Assembly (NCBI RefSeq): GCF_003367475.1
Contig: NZ_QRHA01000009.1
Span: forward strand, 62,001 to 126,000
Origin: Alteromonas aestuariivivens
GTDB taxonomy: Bacteria > Pseudomonadota > Gammaproteobacteria > Enterobacterales > Alteromonadaceae
Direction of reading: 5' to 3'
DNA length: 64,000 nt
Shown here piece by piece: positions 24,723-34,680 of this stretch; the stretch's first letter is position 1, and each line of letters opens with the position of its first letter. The notes under the pieces are model-generated. The model was not told where the DNA came from, ran no database searches, and worked only from the letters and a program-made list of their open reading frames with translations. The translations under genes and the position numbers were made by a program.

Positions 24723-27719
24723 TTAACTGGCCTCAGCCAGTTGCTTTAAAAGCAGGTGTGCCTCTTCCTTGTTTTCTTCACTGCCTTTCAGCATAACTTC
24801 TTCGAGCAGCTCCCGGGCAGCGGCAATATCATCCATTTCAATATAAACCCGGGCCAGATCCAGGTTAGCGCTTTGCCCCGCATCCTTATCAATATCAATC
24901 ATATCGTCGTCATCATGCACGCCGGTGAAATCAGACAAACTGACATCCAAATCTAATGGCGTCTCCTCAAAGCCTTCGCCTTCCCCATCCAGACTGTCGT
25001 CAATCAAAGTCTCCACATCCACATAGTGCTCGTCAGACTCCGAGGTTGCTTCGGTACCTGAAACTTCATCCTCTTCACGGAGTAACGCTTCGAGATCCAA
25101 ATCAGGATTGTCCAGCTTTAGTGCACTCTGCTGTTCTGAGGCAACATCTTCTGAATCTATGGCGTGCAGAAGATCATCAAATTCCGAATGCTCCAATTCA
25201 TCCAAAATGGCAGAATCATCACCGGATTTCGCGTCATTCAGCCAATCACCAAGCCCCGGCACATCTTCGAGCTCGTTAATATCGTCATCGGATGCCTGGG
25301 AATAAGGCTGACGTTCAACACCATCAACTTCCTGTTCCAGCGAAAATGCCTCAATTTCCTGGCCGGTTTCATCGGCACCGGCTTCCAGCTCATCAAACGA
25401 CTGGTTGAGCAGGTCATCATCGAATCCACTCTGAGCGATCTCTTCGGAGTTCTCTGCGGTAAAAGATGGGATCTCCTCCATCATCTGCTCGTCAAACGCT
25501 TTTAAAGCGTCTTCCAACGGATCGGCAGGCGATTCATCGTCCGGCTCAGGGAGTACTGGCTCGTTGATGTTCTGTTCATCAGTTGCCAACTCGCTGACTG
25601 CCTCGTCCTCTTCGGAGGACGGCGTCAAATCTGTATCACCCTCGAGTTCTGCTAACAACTCATCCGAAAGTGCGTCAAGTTTGTCGGTTCCCGCCTGTTC
25701 TTCTGCGCTCAACTCTGCAAGCAGTTCATCCGAGAGTACTTCGCTGTCGGTAAGAGGTTCGGAATGTCCATCAAGCCCAATGTCCAACTCCGTTGTATCT
25801 ACCACATCTGGTGCTTGCTGCTCGTCTTCTTGCGGAATATCAGCCTGAAGTTCAGCAATCAATTCATCAGAAAGCGGATCACTGAAATCTTCGGCGTTTG
25901 ACATATCCTCGATATCAATTTCATCCAGTTCTTCAGCAACAGCGTCCAAGTCCTGTATCGCCTGTGGAGAGGGTGATGATTTCGAGGTGATTGGGGGCTC
26001 GTCTTCCGGATCATCATCCGGCATCATGCCACCCATCATTTCCAGTTGCTCAATTTCACCAAGAATGTTGTCAGTCAGCCTGTCGAGTTCCTGCCCTTGC
26101 TGATGAATCTCCCGATCAAGACGTTCCAGCATCTCTTCGTTAACGCTGTCATCATCCATTCCCAAGGTATCAGCAAGGGTTGGCTGCTCCTGCTCCGCGA
26201 GTAATTCGTCAATGGTGATCTCTGGCTTGTCATCCTCATGAGCCACATTTTTCATCGGCTCATTCTGAACAGCATCACGAGCAGGTTCATCGTCGCCCGG
26301 AACAGAGGATTGTAATTCTTCGTCCGTTTGCAGACCGACAGATGCAAATTCGTCGTCCTGATCAACACTCAGGTTTGATAACTCAGGTTCTTGCTGTGTC
26401 TCCAGAGCGTCAGCTCCGGAGTCTGGAGAATCAACTTCATCCAGTTCAAATTCATCATCCGAGGCAAGATCAAAACCATTAAATTCGTCTTCATCTTCGG
26501 ATGCCAGAGACTCGGACGCAATGTCCTGCTCGAACAGGTTATCAAGCTCATCCTGACCGAGTTCCCCAGAACCTGATTCAAATTCGTCGTCCAGATCCGA
26601 AAGCTCGTCTTCGGGGACCAGCATGTCGTCATCAAGATCGGCAAAATTCTCCAGTTCGTCGTCGAGCGCTTCTTCGAGTTCCGTTGACAACACGTCGTCG
26701 AGCAGGTCGTTGTCGTTAAATAACTCATCGTCTGAGAAGTCATCTTCTTCAGTCAGCCCCGCCCCGACAGACGTGGCCAAATCTTCAACCTTTGGGCGAG
26801 TGGGTGCCTCAGGCTCCTGCGAAGACGCCGCTCCAGAGGGCTGAGTTGCGTTGGATGCGGGTTTTCGTTTTAGCAACCAGGCGGCCAAGCCACCAATCAC
26901 CAGCAACGTGATAACCCCCGAACCAATTATCAGGCTGATCGGCTGGGTAAGGACGGAAACCAGCGAACGTTGCTGCTCAGACTGGCGCTGCGCCTGCTCC
27001 TGTTTAATCATATCGAGCAACTGATGTTGCAGCATCAGCTGTTCGTCCATTTGAGACTGTACATCGCCCTCAACCTGCTGCTTCAGGTTCATAAGGTCGG
27101 TGTTGACCTGCTCTACCCTCTCATACAGTTTGCGATTTTCAGACAGCAGTATTTCAACATTATCCAGCGACGCGGCAAATTGTTGCCGCAGCTCATCGAA
27201 TTTCTCGGCCTGCTGGGAGTCCAGGCGGGTAATTTGCTGCTCAATGGCAGTTTTGGTATTGGACAGGTCTTCCTGATTGACCAGTGGCACCGGGGGCTTG
27301 ATGTTATTCAGGCTGTCGCCAGGTATTCCTTGCATGCGCGCGAATGCGGCATCATCCTGATCGGCCCTCATCCGCGCTTTTTGGGCATCTATGCGCGCAA
27401 TATAGCGCTCGGAAGGCAGTTTTAGTGTGGCACCATCCACCAGCAAATTTAAATTACTTTGTTCAAATGAGTCTGGGTTGAGCTCATAAATGGCGACCAT
27501 AACCTGATAAACGGTCAGACTCTTATTCTGACGATAACGGTTGGCAATTCGCCATAAGGTATCCGAGGAATCAATGGGGCCATAAACCGAGCCGGAATAC
27601 TGGCTGGTCGCATTTTTGGGACCTTTGAGCTGCGTCACTCGTTCCTGGGCAAAAACATCTGATAACGGCGCTGAGCTGATCAGCAACAACAAAAGCAAGC
27701 CCGTCAAATGCAATTTCAT
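24723..27719 (-). CDS. fimV: FimV/TspA-like polar hub protein
   Basis: 998 residues from ATG 27719 after AGGAACGCT; ATG 27740 lacks a ribosome site. Signal peptide, then a periplasmic LysM-type domain (about residues 35-105: SDTLWRIANRYRQNKSLTVYQV), a coiled coil (about 155-235), one membrane helix near 250-270 (LIIGSGVITLLVIGGLAAWLL), a very long Asp/Glu-rich low-complexity region, and the conserved C-terminal FimV helical domain (NLDLARVYIEMDDIAAARELL). FimV binds peptidoglycan and organises polar type IV pili and secretion. Follows asd, the usual order asd-fimV. No truA copy is present downstream. Confidence 0.9.
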   Translation of the reverse strand: MKLHLTGLLLLLLISSAPLSDVFAQERVTQLKGPKNATSQYSGSVYGPIDSSDTLWRIANRYRQNKSLTVYQVMVAIYELNPDSFEQSNLNLLVDGATLKLPSERYIARIDAQKARMRADQDDAAFARMQGIPGDSLNNIKPPVPLVNQEDLSNTKTAIEQQITRLDSQQAEKFDELRQQFAASLDNVEILLSENRKLYERVEQVNTDLMNLKQQVEGDVQSQMDEQLMLQHQLLDMIKQEQAQRQSEQQRSLVSVLTQPISLIIGSGVITLLVIGGLAAWLLKRKPASNATQPSGAASSQEPEAPTRPKVEDLATSVGAGLTEEDDFSDDELFNDNDLLDDVLSTELEEALDDELENFADLDDDMLVPEDELSDLDDEFESGSGELGQDELDNLFEQDIASESLASEDEDEFNGFDLASDDEFELDEVDSPDSGADALETQQEPELSNLSVDQDDEFASVGLQTDEELQSSVPGDDEPARDAVQNEPMKNVAHEDDKPEITIDELLAEQEQPTLADTLGMDDDSVNEEMLERLDREIHQQGQELDRLTDNILGEIEQLEMMGGMMPDDDPEDEPPITSKSSPSPQAIQDLDAVAEELDEIDIEDMSNAEDFSDPLSDELIAELQADIPQEDEQQAPDVVDTTELDIGLDGHSEPLTDSEVLSDELLAELSAEEQAGTDKLDALSDELLAELEGDTDLTPSSEEDEAVSELATDEQNINEPVLPEPDDESPADPLEDALKAFDEQMMEEIPSFTAENSEEIAQSGFDDDLLNQSFDELEAGADETGQEIEAFSLEQEVDGVERQPYSQASDDDINELEDVPGLGDWLNDAKSGDDSAILDELEHSEFDDLLHAIDSEDVASEQQSALKLDNPDLDLEALLREEDEVSGTEATSESDEHYVDVETLIDDSLDGEGEGFEETPLDLDVSLSDFTGVHDDDDMIDIDKDAGQSANLDLARVYIEMDDIAAARELLEEVMLKGSEENKEEAHLLLKQLAEAS

Positions 27720-28175
27720 AGCGTTCCTATAAGCCCTCAAGCGTTTATTCGCCGAATAAACCCTGGCAATAAATCACTGGCAACAAGGTATACCGTGGAA
27801 GAACGGACGAGTCCGCATACCTTTGCCGATTATAATTATTTTAGCGGCTCAACCGCCTTTTGTTAGGCTGGTGTAACAAACCAGCACTGCATACACACAG
27901 CTAGCGCTGCTGCGTGTCAGGCATTGCCCGAATTAATCGGGTACACCGGAATCAATTTATGCACACAGGTGCTTCTTTTTGCCTAACCTGCGTGAGATGC
28001 AATAACTACTCCAGTTTAACAAACCGAAAGTGTTTCTGTCTGCACTATAAACCACTTGTCCGAACCGATCTAGATTCGTAAGTAGTTAACAGTGATGCAA
28101 TTTATGCTTATTTAGGAAGGATATCGGCCAGCAAGTTCAAAAGTTGAGAATGCGCTTACTGGCCGGGAGGAATTA
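27720..28175. other. Intergenic region between asd and fimV
   Basis: 456 nt with no credible gene. It contains a small perfect hairpin GCTGGT/ACCAGC (27867-27872 with 27880-27885) and, next to it, GCGG/CCGC near 27844-27856. It should carry the fimV promoter on the minus strand. Nothing else is recognisable. Confidence 0.45.
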
Positions 28176-29192
28176 TCAGAAGAAATCGCGAATGATGGTT
28201 TCAGCGATCTGTACACTATTGGTGGCGGCACCTTTACGAATATTGTCCGACACAATCCACAGGTTGATACCATTAGGGTGAGTAATATCGTTACGTACAC
28301 GCCCTACATGTACCCAGTCGTTGCCACTGGCGCTGCTCACCTGGGTTGGGAAATCTTCCCGCGCATCGTACAGTTTTACTCCGGGGGCATCGGCCAGCAG
28401 GCGCTTGACTTCTTCTGCGTCGATCGGTTGACGGGTTTCCAGGTGCACGGCTTCACCGTGACCGTAAAATACCGGCACCCGAACGGCAGTCGCATTAACC
28501 AGGATGCTGTCGTCTCCCATGATTTTTTGGGTTTCCCACGACATTTTCATCTCTTCCTTGGTGTAATCATTATCAAGGAATACATCAATCTGCGGAATGG
28601 CATTGAAAGCAATCTGGCGGCTAAAGGCTTCCGAGCTGACTTCCCGCGCATTCAACAGGTCAGCAGTTTGCTTGGCCAGTTCTTCCATTGCTGATTTTCC
28701 GGCACCGGATACCGATTGATAGGTGCTGACATTAATGCGCTCGATACCTACAGCATCCTGAATGGGCTTCAGCGCCACCAGCATTTGAATAGTCGAGCAG
28801 TTTGGGTTGGCGATAATATTACGGTTTCTGAAATCGGCCAGCGCATGAGCATTAACTTCCGGCACCACCAGAGGGATATCAGGCTCGTAACGGAAATGTG
28901 AGGTGTTATCAATAACGATACAACCGGCATCAGCCGCTTTGGGCGCGTAAATTTCGGAGATGCTGCCGCCGGCAGAAAAGAAACCGAACTGAACTCGGGA
29001 CCAGTCAAAGGTTTCTGCATCAAGGACTTCTACCTCTTCGCCCTTGAAAGTCACGGTGCCGCCGGCAGAACGTTTACTGGCCAGCGGGAACAGGGTCTTA
29101 ACCGGAAATTTACGCTGTTCCAGAATTTCGATCATTGTCTGGCCGACCAGACCCGTGGCGCCGAGTACGGCAACATCAAAGGCTTGTGACAT
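28176..29192 (-). CDS. asd: Aspartate-semialdehyde dehydrogenase
   Basis: 338 residues from ATG 29192; AGGAG lies 11 nt upstream. A GTG at 29234 would add 14 residues. NADPH-dependent reduction of L-aspartyl-4-phosphate to aspartate semialdehyde, leading to lysine, methionine, threonine and diaminopimelate. N-terminal GATGLVGQTM nucleotide motif; catalytic Cys132 in NPNCSTIQM; HVGRVRND at the C-terminal end. The form resembles the Pseudomonas-type Asd (about 340-370 residues). Lies downstream of pdxB and upstream of fimV on the same strand. Confidence 0.95.
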   Translation of the reverse strand: MSQAFDVAVLGATGLVGQTMIEILEQRKFPVKTLFPLASKRSAGGTVTFKGEEVEVLDAETFDWSRVQFGFFSAGGSISEIYAPKAADAGCIVIDNTSHFRYEPDIPLVVPEVNAHALADFRNRNIIANPNCSTIQMLVALKPIQDAVGIERINVSTYQSVSGAGKSAMEELAKQTADLLNAREVSSEAFSRQIAFNAIPQIDVFLDNDYTKEEMKMSWETQKIMGDDSILVNATAVRVPVFYGHGEAVHLETRQPIDAEEVKRLLADAPGVKLYDAREDFPTQVSSASGNDWVHVGRVRNDITHPNGINLWIVSDNIRKGAATNSVQIAETIIRDFF

Positions 29193-29255
29193 TTTAGGTG
29201 AAGCTCCTAATTTATTGTGTGAATCCAGTTTCACACCCGTTAATTACTGGTGCCC

Positions 29256-30404
29256 TTACTTGGCAGTCAGGTGAAAACCCAACCCACACAACTGGGCACG
29301 AATTGCCTCGGAAGTGTATCCAGGTACACTTAACCGAAAAGCCGAACATTCCCGGCGAATTCGATACTCTTTTCTTAACGCCGAAAATTGATTGGATTTT
29401 GCCATGGCTTGACGAAAATGCCTATCATCGTGTTGGATATCATATACCAAAAAGAACAGTTCCCGGAGTTTCGCCCATTCCAGCCGGGTAGCGCCGGGTG
29501 ATCCTGGTTCAAAATCAACGTGATGATCGTCAGGCAGAACACTGGCCAGTTCCCGTGTTGGCGCAATACCAAACCGGTGGCAGATTTTTTCGTATACTAT
29601 TTGGGTGCCACGAATCTTGCCTTCTATTGAATGCCCGGCAATATGCGGTGTAGCCAGCCACGCGGCCTGAAGTGCAGCCGTATCAATCTCAGGCTCATTG
29701 TCAAATACGTCCAGTACCAACGTTGGAGCGTCAGGTCGGGCCATACGCTCAAGCAAGGCCCGCTCATCAATGACCTCGCCCCGGCAGGCATTTATCAGCA
29801 TCTGATTCCGATTTAGCGCCGCCAACTCATGCGCACCTATCATTGCAGCTGTCGGGTATTCACCCAGCCGGGTGAATGGCACGTGAAGACTGATAACATC
29901 GCATTTCAGGATCTCCTCCATTCCTACCATTGGGCGCACATCACCCGCCGCCTGCAGCGGAGGGTCACAAAGTAAATAGGGGATCTCAAGGGCATCCAGT
30001 AACCTGCAGAGCGCAGTGCCAACGTGGCCGGCGCCAACAATTCCAACCTTGCATGCAGCAAGGCTGATTTTTCCGTCGCCATCTGCGCGCAATAATGCAC
30101 TGAGCACATACTCTGCAACCGATACTGCATTGCAGCCGGCGGCAGAATCCCAGCCAATGTTTTTGCTCTGAAGAAGGGTTTTGTCGATGTGGTTGGTACC
30201 CGCGGTTGCGGTGAAAACACATTGCAACGCATTTGCCTGAGCCAGTAACTCACTGTTCACTCGGGTGGTAGAGCGCACCGCAAGTACATCTACGTCCTTG
30301 AGGTCCTGTGGCTGAAGTGTTTGCCAGTTATAAGCCTGTGCATCGCCCAATTCGGCAAAATACACCTGTCCAAACGGGATGCTGTCTTCAAACAATAACT
30401 TCAT
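29256..30404 (-). CDS. pdxB: Erythronate-4-phosphate dehydrogenase
   Basis: 382 residues from ATG 30404; the upstream in-frame ATG at 30503 would add 33 residues unlike the family. Second step of the DXP-dependent pyridoxal phosphate pathway: 4-phosphoerythronate to 2-oxo-3-hydroxy-4-phosphobutanoate. Rossmann motif GIVGAGHVG, catalytic Arg in ACRGEVIDERALL, His in HIAGHSIEGKIRGT. The C-terminal PdxB dimerisation domain is present (about residues 285-382). Same strand as asd, 63 nt upstream of its start. Confidence 0.94.
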   Translation of the reverse strand: MKLLFEDSIPFGQVYFAELGDAQAYNWQTLQPQDLKDVDVLAVRSTTRVNSELLAQANALQCVFTATAGTNHIDKTLLQSKNIGWDSAAGCNAVSVAEYVLSALLRADGDGKISLAACKVGIVGAGHVGTALCRLLDALEIPYLLCDPPLQAAGDVRPMVGMEEILKCDVISLHVPFTRLGEYPTAAMIGAHELAALNRNQMLINACRGEVIDERALLERMARPDAPTLVLDVFDNEPEIDTAALQAAWLATPHIAGHSIEGKIRGTQIVYEKICHRFGIAPTRELASVLPDDHHVDFEPGSPGATRLEWAKLRELFFLVYDIQHDDRHFRQAMAKSNQFSALRKEYRIRRECSAFRLSVPGYTSEAIRAQLCGLGFHLTAK

Positions 30405-30730
30405 GGATATCTGCGCACGCTTTTTCAAAGTGGGGCAGTGTAGAATAACTTCAGACAGATTAAAACGATTGCTGTTACGCAATGCGGGCATCGAGGCCCG
30501 CATTTATGAGGGTAGTTAAACGCTGACCATCAGTCAGCCCAGACTGATGACAAACTACTGCGCTTGAAATTGCAGCGTCAAAAGTCTTCTCAAAATCCTC
30601 ATTTACCCTATGTAAACTGCGGTTTTTCGGCGACTTTTTCCTTGCACTTTCTTCGCTCGCTACGTTTGTCTCCAGTCTGCAGAGTGTTTCACTCGAAAAG
30701 CGGGACTTTATCAACACCCTGCGCGTACTA
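30405..30730. other. Gene-free segment with two perfect hairpins
   Basis: 326 nt between yqiK and pdxB (both -). AATGCGGGC/GCCCGCATT (30481-30489 with 30496-30504) and CATCAGTC/GACTGATG (30528-30535 with 30542-30549) are perfect inverted repeats. The stretch near 30595-30650, with TTTAC/GTAAA flanking CCTAT, looks like a dispersed non-coding repeat, but no second copy is in the window. The 97-codon ORF here is not convincing. Confidence 0.4.
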
Positions 30731-32476
30731 TCAGTCTGCCTGAGTTTCGTCAGGCTTTTGCGCACCATTCACGCTGGCATTGCGGGCGCCACTAAAACTG
30801 CTGGTTGTGATCTGTGAATGCCCTCTGATAAGGTCATCCAACGTCCCTTTTTCATTATCAACCATGCCCAGTTCTCTTAACATCGCGTCGACAACGGGGG
30901 CGTTTGCCCGATAGTTGAGTGCTGCACTGGTAACCTGCTCAGCAATTCCACCCTGCCCTGTCACCACAGTTTCTCCGCCCGCTCCAAGGCTGCCATAGCC
31001 CTGCAATATTTTTATCCCTTCAATATTTTCCAGCGGTTTCACGGCATTGGCGACTATTTGAGGCAGTACTTTGAGAATGGCCAGCGCTTTCTGAAGTTCT
31101 ATTTGTTCGACCTTAAGACTGTTTTCAGCCTCGTACATTGCACGTTTACCTTCCGCTTCCACGGCAAATACTTTTTCATCTGCCTCAGCCTGCAGTTTTT
31201 TCGCATCGGCCGAAGCCCGAGCCTCGGTCAGTATGGCGTCAGCTGTGTTCTCGGCCGCTTCCTTCTTGGCTTCGGCTTCCACTTTGATAGAAACTGCCTC
31301 ACGTTCAGCCTCCTTGGTAGCATCTATCACTTCGATCTGCATGCGGCGATTTGCTTCTGCAACCTGGCGGGCAGTAATAACCGCTTCTTCCTTTTCAACC
31401 TTGGCTTTTTCCGCTTCTGCCGCTTTTGCGCGGGCCGCCGACTCTTCTTCAGATTTTGCCGCAACTGCTATCTGCTTGATTTGCTCTGCAACTTCCACTT
31501 CCTGCTGCTGTCGAATACGAGCTTGCTCCAACGCCTGACGACGGGCGATGTCCTGCGTTTCAATTTCACGTGATTTCTCAATCTCAGCGGATTCAATAGC
31601 CCTCTCCTTGGCAATCGCAGCTTCACGCTCTTCACGCTCTTTGAGTTCCCGCTGTTTGGCAATTTCAGCCTTTTGCTCCTGACGTTTGAACTGTAGCACC
31701 TGCTCCTGCATCAGACGGGCTTCCTCTTCGTCGCGCTTTATGTCCAGCGCCTGCTTTTCCGCCTCCAGATTACGCTGCTCAATTTTAATGCGGTTTTCTT
31801 GCTGAATGTCGTTGGTTTCCTTACGCTTCTCTTCAATAATCTTGGCTAAGCGGGCACGACCTTCGGCATCGAATGCGTTGTTTTCATTAAAAAACTCCAG
31901 ATCTGTCTGGTCAAAGCCAGTCAAACTCACCGATTCCAGTTCAAGACCGTTTTTCTCCAGATCATTGGCAACACTCTGCTGAACTTTTTGCACAAAGTCG
32001 GCCCGCTGTTCGTGCATCTCTGTCATGGTCATTTCGGCAGCCACTGCACGCAGTACGTCCACAAACTTCGATTCCATCAGCTTTTTAACTTCTTCTGCCC
32101 GGGTGGTTCGGGTACCTAACGTCTGTGCCGCCATGGAAATGCCTGCCGCGTTTGGTGCTACCCGCAAATAGAAGTCGGCTTTAACATCAACCCTCATGCG
32201 GTCTTTAGTAATAAGCGCATCTTTTTGAGTCTTTTCAACTTCAATGCGCAACGTATTCATATTGACCGGAATGGTTTCGTGAACCACAGGCAGCACTATC
32301 GCGCCGCCGTCTTTAATCACTTTCTCGCCGCCCAGTCCGGTCCGCACAAAGGCGGTCTCCTTGGTGGCCCGCTTATACAGCTTGGCAAAAATCAAACCAA
32401 TGGTAAGCATCGCTATAAAGCCAATCCCTGCAATCAGCGCGATGGTAATCAAGTTATTAGAATCAATGGGTTGCAT
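30731..32476 (-). CDS. yqiK: YqiK-family flotillin
   Basis: 581 residues. An N-terminal membrane helix (about residues 9-31) is followed by an SPFH domain (about 35-215), then a long Ala/Glu/Lys/Arg coiled coil (about 215-460) and a Gly-rich tail (SLGAGGETVVTGQGG). Flotillins form large membrane scaffolds; bacterial YqiK-type proteins mark membrane microdomains. The yqiJ-type partner lies 17 nt upstream on the same strand, the common two-gene unit of an OB-fold NfeD-like protein and a flotillin. Confidence 0.92.
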   Translation of the reverse strand: MQPIDSNNLITIALIAGIGFIAMLTIGLIFAKLYKRATKETAFVRTGLGGEKVIKDGGAIVLPVVHETIPVNMNTLRIEVEKTQKDALITKDRMRVDVKADFYLRVAPNAAGISMAAQTLGTRTTRAEEVKKLMESKFVDVLRAVAAEMTMTEMHEQRADFVQKVQQSVANDLEKNGLELESVSLTGFDQTDLEFFNENNAFDAEGRARLAKIIEEKRKETNDIQQENRIKIEQRNLEAEKQALDIKRDEEEARLMQEQVLQFKRQEQKAEIAKQRELKEREEREAAIAKERAIESAEIEKSREIETQDIARRQALEQARIRQQQEVEVAEQIKQIAVAAKSEEESAARAKAAEAEKAKVEKEEAVITARQVAEANRRMQIEVIDATKEAEREAVSIKVEAEAKKEAAENTADAILTEARASADAKKLQAEADEKVFAVEAEGKRAMYEAENSLKVEQIELQKALAILKVLPQIVANAVKPLENIEGIKILQGYGSLGAGGETVVTGQGGIAEQVTSAALNYRANAPVVDAMLRELGMVDNEKGTLDDLIRGHSQITTSSFSGARNASVNGAQKPDETQAD

Positions 32477-32493
32477 ATATAGTCCTTAATTTA

Positions 32494-33120
32494 CTACTGA
32501 TAACGCGTGGCCAGCCAGCCACGAGGTCCTTTTTGAACCAGAATAACGGTGTCACCCTTCACGAAATTATCGTTTTCCATGGGCTCCACCATCACATAAT
32601 GAAGTTGCTGAAACGCATCGGTCACTTTTGCTTCCGCCGGAGAACCAGCACAAGCGGTTCCCAGCGTAATGACAGCCGCAGAACCAACCAGAGATTCTGT
32701 ATCAATGGCCGTGGATTGCTGCTTGGGGATAAGCTTTGCGAGACCACCACCAAATTTGGCAGTGAGAAAAGTCGCGAAAATCATCGAGACAACAATATGC
32801 AGAGCAGCAGGAACACCAAATGGCAGCCCTGCCAACAGGAAAGAAGTAATGAAAAACCCGGTTGCGCCAAAGCAGGTCAGCCATAAAATCAGCCAGACAA
32901 GCAGTGGTAATCTGTCCAGGCATAGCCAGCTTAGTAGCTCGCTCGGGCCTGTTGCGGAAAGGTCTGCTTTTGCATCCACAGACACAATATCGTCCAGCAA
33001 CCCCACAAGGCTAAGGCCAAATAGCAGGCCAAGAACCTCGACCATAAATAACAGTACAACAAACACCAACGCCGCACTGTAAAACATATTGGCATCTGAA
33101 AACAAAAAAGACATCGACAC
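32494..33120 (-). CDS. yqiJ: YqiJ-like membrane protein with OB-fold (NfeD-type partner of flotillin)
   Basis: 208 residues. Two or three membrane helices (about residues 12-42, 70-95, 100-120), then a C-terminal OB-like beta domain (about 135-208: ESLVGSAAVITLGTACAGSPAEAKV, ending KGPRGWLATRYQ). AAGGTG ribosome site. Proteins of this kind pair with flotillins and probably contact the SPFH ring in the inner membrane. Co-transcribed with yqiK. Confidence 0.85.
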   Translation of the reverse strand: MSMSFLFSDANMFYSAALVFVVLLFMVEVLGLLFGLSLVGLLDDIVSVDAKADLSATGPSELLSWLCLDRLPLLVWLILWLTCFGATGFFITSFLLAGLPFGVPAALHIVVSMIFATFLTAKFGGGLAKLIPKQQSTAIDTESLVGSAAVITLGTACAGSPAEAKVTDAFQQLHYVMVEPMENDNFVKGDTVILVQKGPRGWLATRYQ

Positions 33121-33251
33121 CTTCTTCCCTGGCTAAAAACCGATTTTTTCTTTGGTAAAAAACGTTATATCACGGAAATAGCGAATTGATAACACAGCAT
33201 TATTCCGCTGTTACAGAACTGAACCTAAGCTCAGGGGTGGCAGCGAGACAC

Positions 33252-33273
33252 AAAAAAGGCGCCCTGAGGCGCC
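33252..33273 (-). terminator. Intrinsic terminator of fabB
   Basis: On the minus strand GGCGCC-TCAG-GGCGCC is followed by TTTTTT. It lies 25 nt after the fabB stop. Confidence 0.85.
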
Positions 33274-33297
33274 GATTTAGTCAAACCGGTTTTTCAT

Positions 33298-34512
33298 TCA
33301 GCCCTGATAGCGCTGAATAACCAAGGTCGCGTTGGTGCCGCCAAAACCAAAGCTGTTGGACATGATGGTATTCAGTTTTGCTTCACGGGTCTGGGTAACA
33401 ATGTCCAGACCTTGCGCTGCATCATCCAGGGTATCGATGTTTATGGAAGGCGCAATGAAGTTGTTTTCCATCATCAGCAGGCTGTAAATGGCTTCGTTAA
33501 CCCCGGCCGCACCCAGCGCGTGTCCGGTCAGTGACTTAGTAGCACTAATGGGCACCTGCGAATTGCCGAATACTTCGCGAATGGCGTTCAGTTCCTTAAC
33601 GTCACCCACCGGCGTTGAAGTACCGTGAGTGTTGAGGTAATCCACAGGCCCCTTCACACCTTGCAGCGCCATCTTCATACAGCGAATGGCCCCTTCGCCT
33701 GAAGGTGCAACCATGTCGAAACCGTCAGAAGTAGCTCCGTAACCGACGATTTCACCGTAAATTTTCGCGCCCCGCGCCAGCGCAGTTTCCAGCTCTTCTA
33801 CCACAACCATGCCACCACCACCGGAACTGACGAAACCGTCACGGTCTGCATCGTAAGTACGTGAAGCCACAGCTGGGTTATCGTTGTACTTGGTAGACAA
33901 AGCGCCCATTGCGTCGAACTGACTGGACAATGCCCAGTGCAATTCTTCACCACCACCGGCGAACACCCGGTCCTGCTTACCTAGCTGAATCAGCTCAAGT
34001 GCGTTACCGATACAGTGAGCACTGGTGGCACAGGCAGAAGCGATTGAATAATTGAAGCCTTTGATTTGAAACGGCGTAGCCAGACAGGCTGAAACTGTGG
34101 AAGCCATACAGCGGGGAACCATATAAGGCCCCATACGCTTTACGCCCTTTTCGCGCAGAATATCTGCAGAAAGCACCTGATTCTCAGAGGATGCGCCACC
34201 TGAACCGGCAATTATGCCTGTGCGTTCGTTGGAGATTTCATGCGGCTCCAGGCCTGCATCTTCAATGGCCTGTTGCATGGCAACATATGCGTACCCGGCT
34301 GCATCGCCCATAAAACGCATCGACTTGCGGTCAATGTGATCCTTAAGGTCTATATCGACATTACCCCACACCTGGCTTCGCAGCCCCATTTCGGCGAACT
34401 GCTCGGAAAATGTGATGCCGGATCGGCCGGATTTCAGCGACGCCAAAACGTCGTCTTTATTGACACCGATGCTGGATACAATACCCAGGCCGGTAATAAC
34501 AGCTCTTCTCAT
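33298..34512 (-). CDS. fabB: Beta-ketoacyl-ACP synthase I
   Basis: 404 residues from ATG 34512 with AAGGTG 5 nt upstream; an in-frame ATG at 34560 adds an unlikely tail. Condenses malonyl-ACP with acyl-ACP and is needed for unsaturated fatty acids. Catalytic triad: Cys161 in SACATSAHC, His296 in [11 protein letters not shown] and a second His near 331 in [14 protein letters not shown]-terminal [12 protein letters not shown] is typical. fabA, its usual partner, is not adjacent: upstream is the divergent mnmC. Confidence 0.95.
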   Translation of the reverse strand: MRRAVITGLGIVSSIGVNKDDVLASLKSGRSGITFSEQFAEMGLRSQVWGNVDIDLKDHIDRKSMRFMGDAAGYAYVAMQQAIEDAGLEPHEISNERTGIIAGSGGASSENQVLSADILREKGVKRMGPYMVPRCMASTVSACLATPFQIKGFNYSIASACATSAHCIGNALELIQLGKQDRVFAGGGEELHWALSSQFDAMGALSTKYNDNPAVASRTYDADRDGFVSSGGGGMVVVEELETALARGAKIYGEIVGYGATSDGFDMVAPSGEGAIRCMKMALQGVKGPVDYLNTHGTSTPVGDVKELNAIREVFGNSQVPISATKSLTGHALGAAGVNEAIYSLLMMENNFIAPSINIDTLDDAAQGLDIVTQTREAKLNTIMSNSFGFGGTNATLVIQRYQG

Positions 34513-34680
34513 ATTACACCTTTTGCGTTGATGCGGCATATGGTAACGATTTTCCATCACAAAGTGGTCCGCTCTTTAACTGATGGCATTGGTCTAAACC
34601 GGAAAATCACTACCGCTGAATGCGCCTCACAGGTATGATCCTGACGCAATATCTCAGACTGAACAATTCAAGGCTCGCGA

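Noticed and set aside
30475..30768. 97-codon minus-strand ORF
   Set aside because: Overlaps yqiK, contains two perfect hairpins, and shows no ribosome site or protein-like composition.
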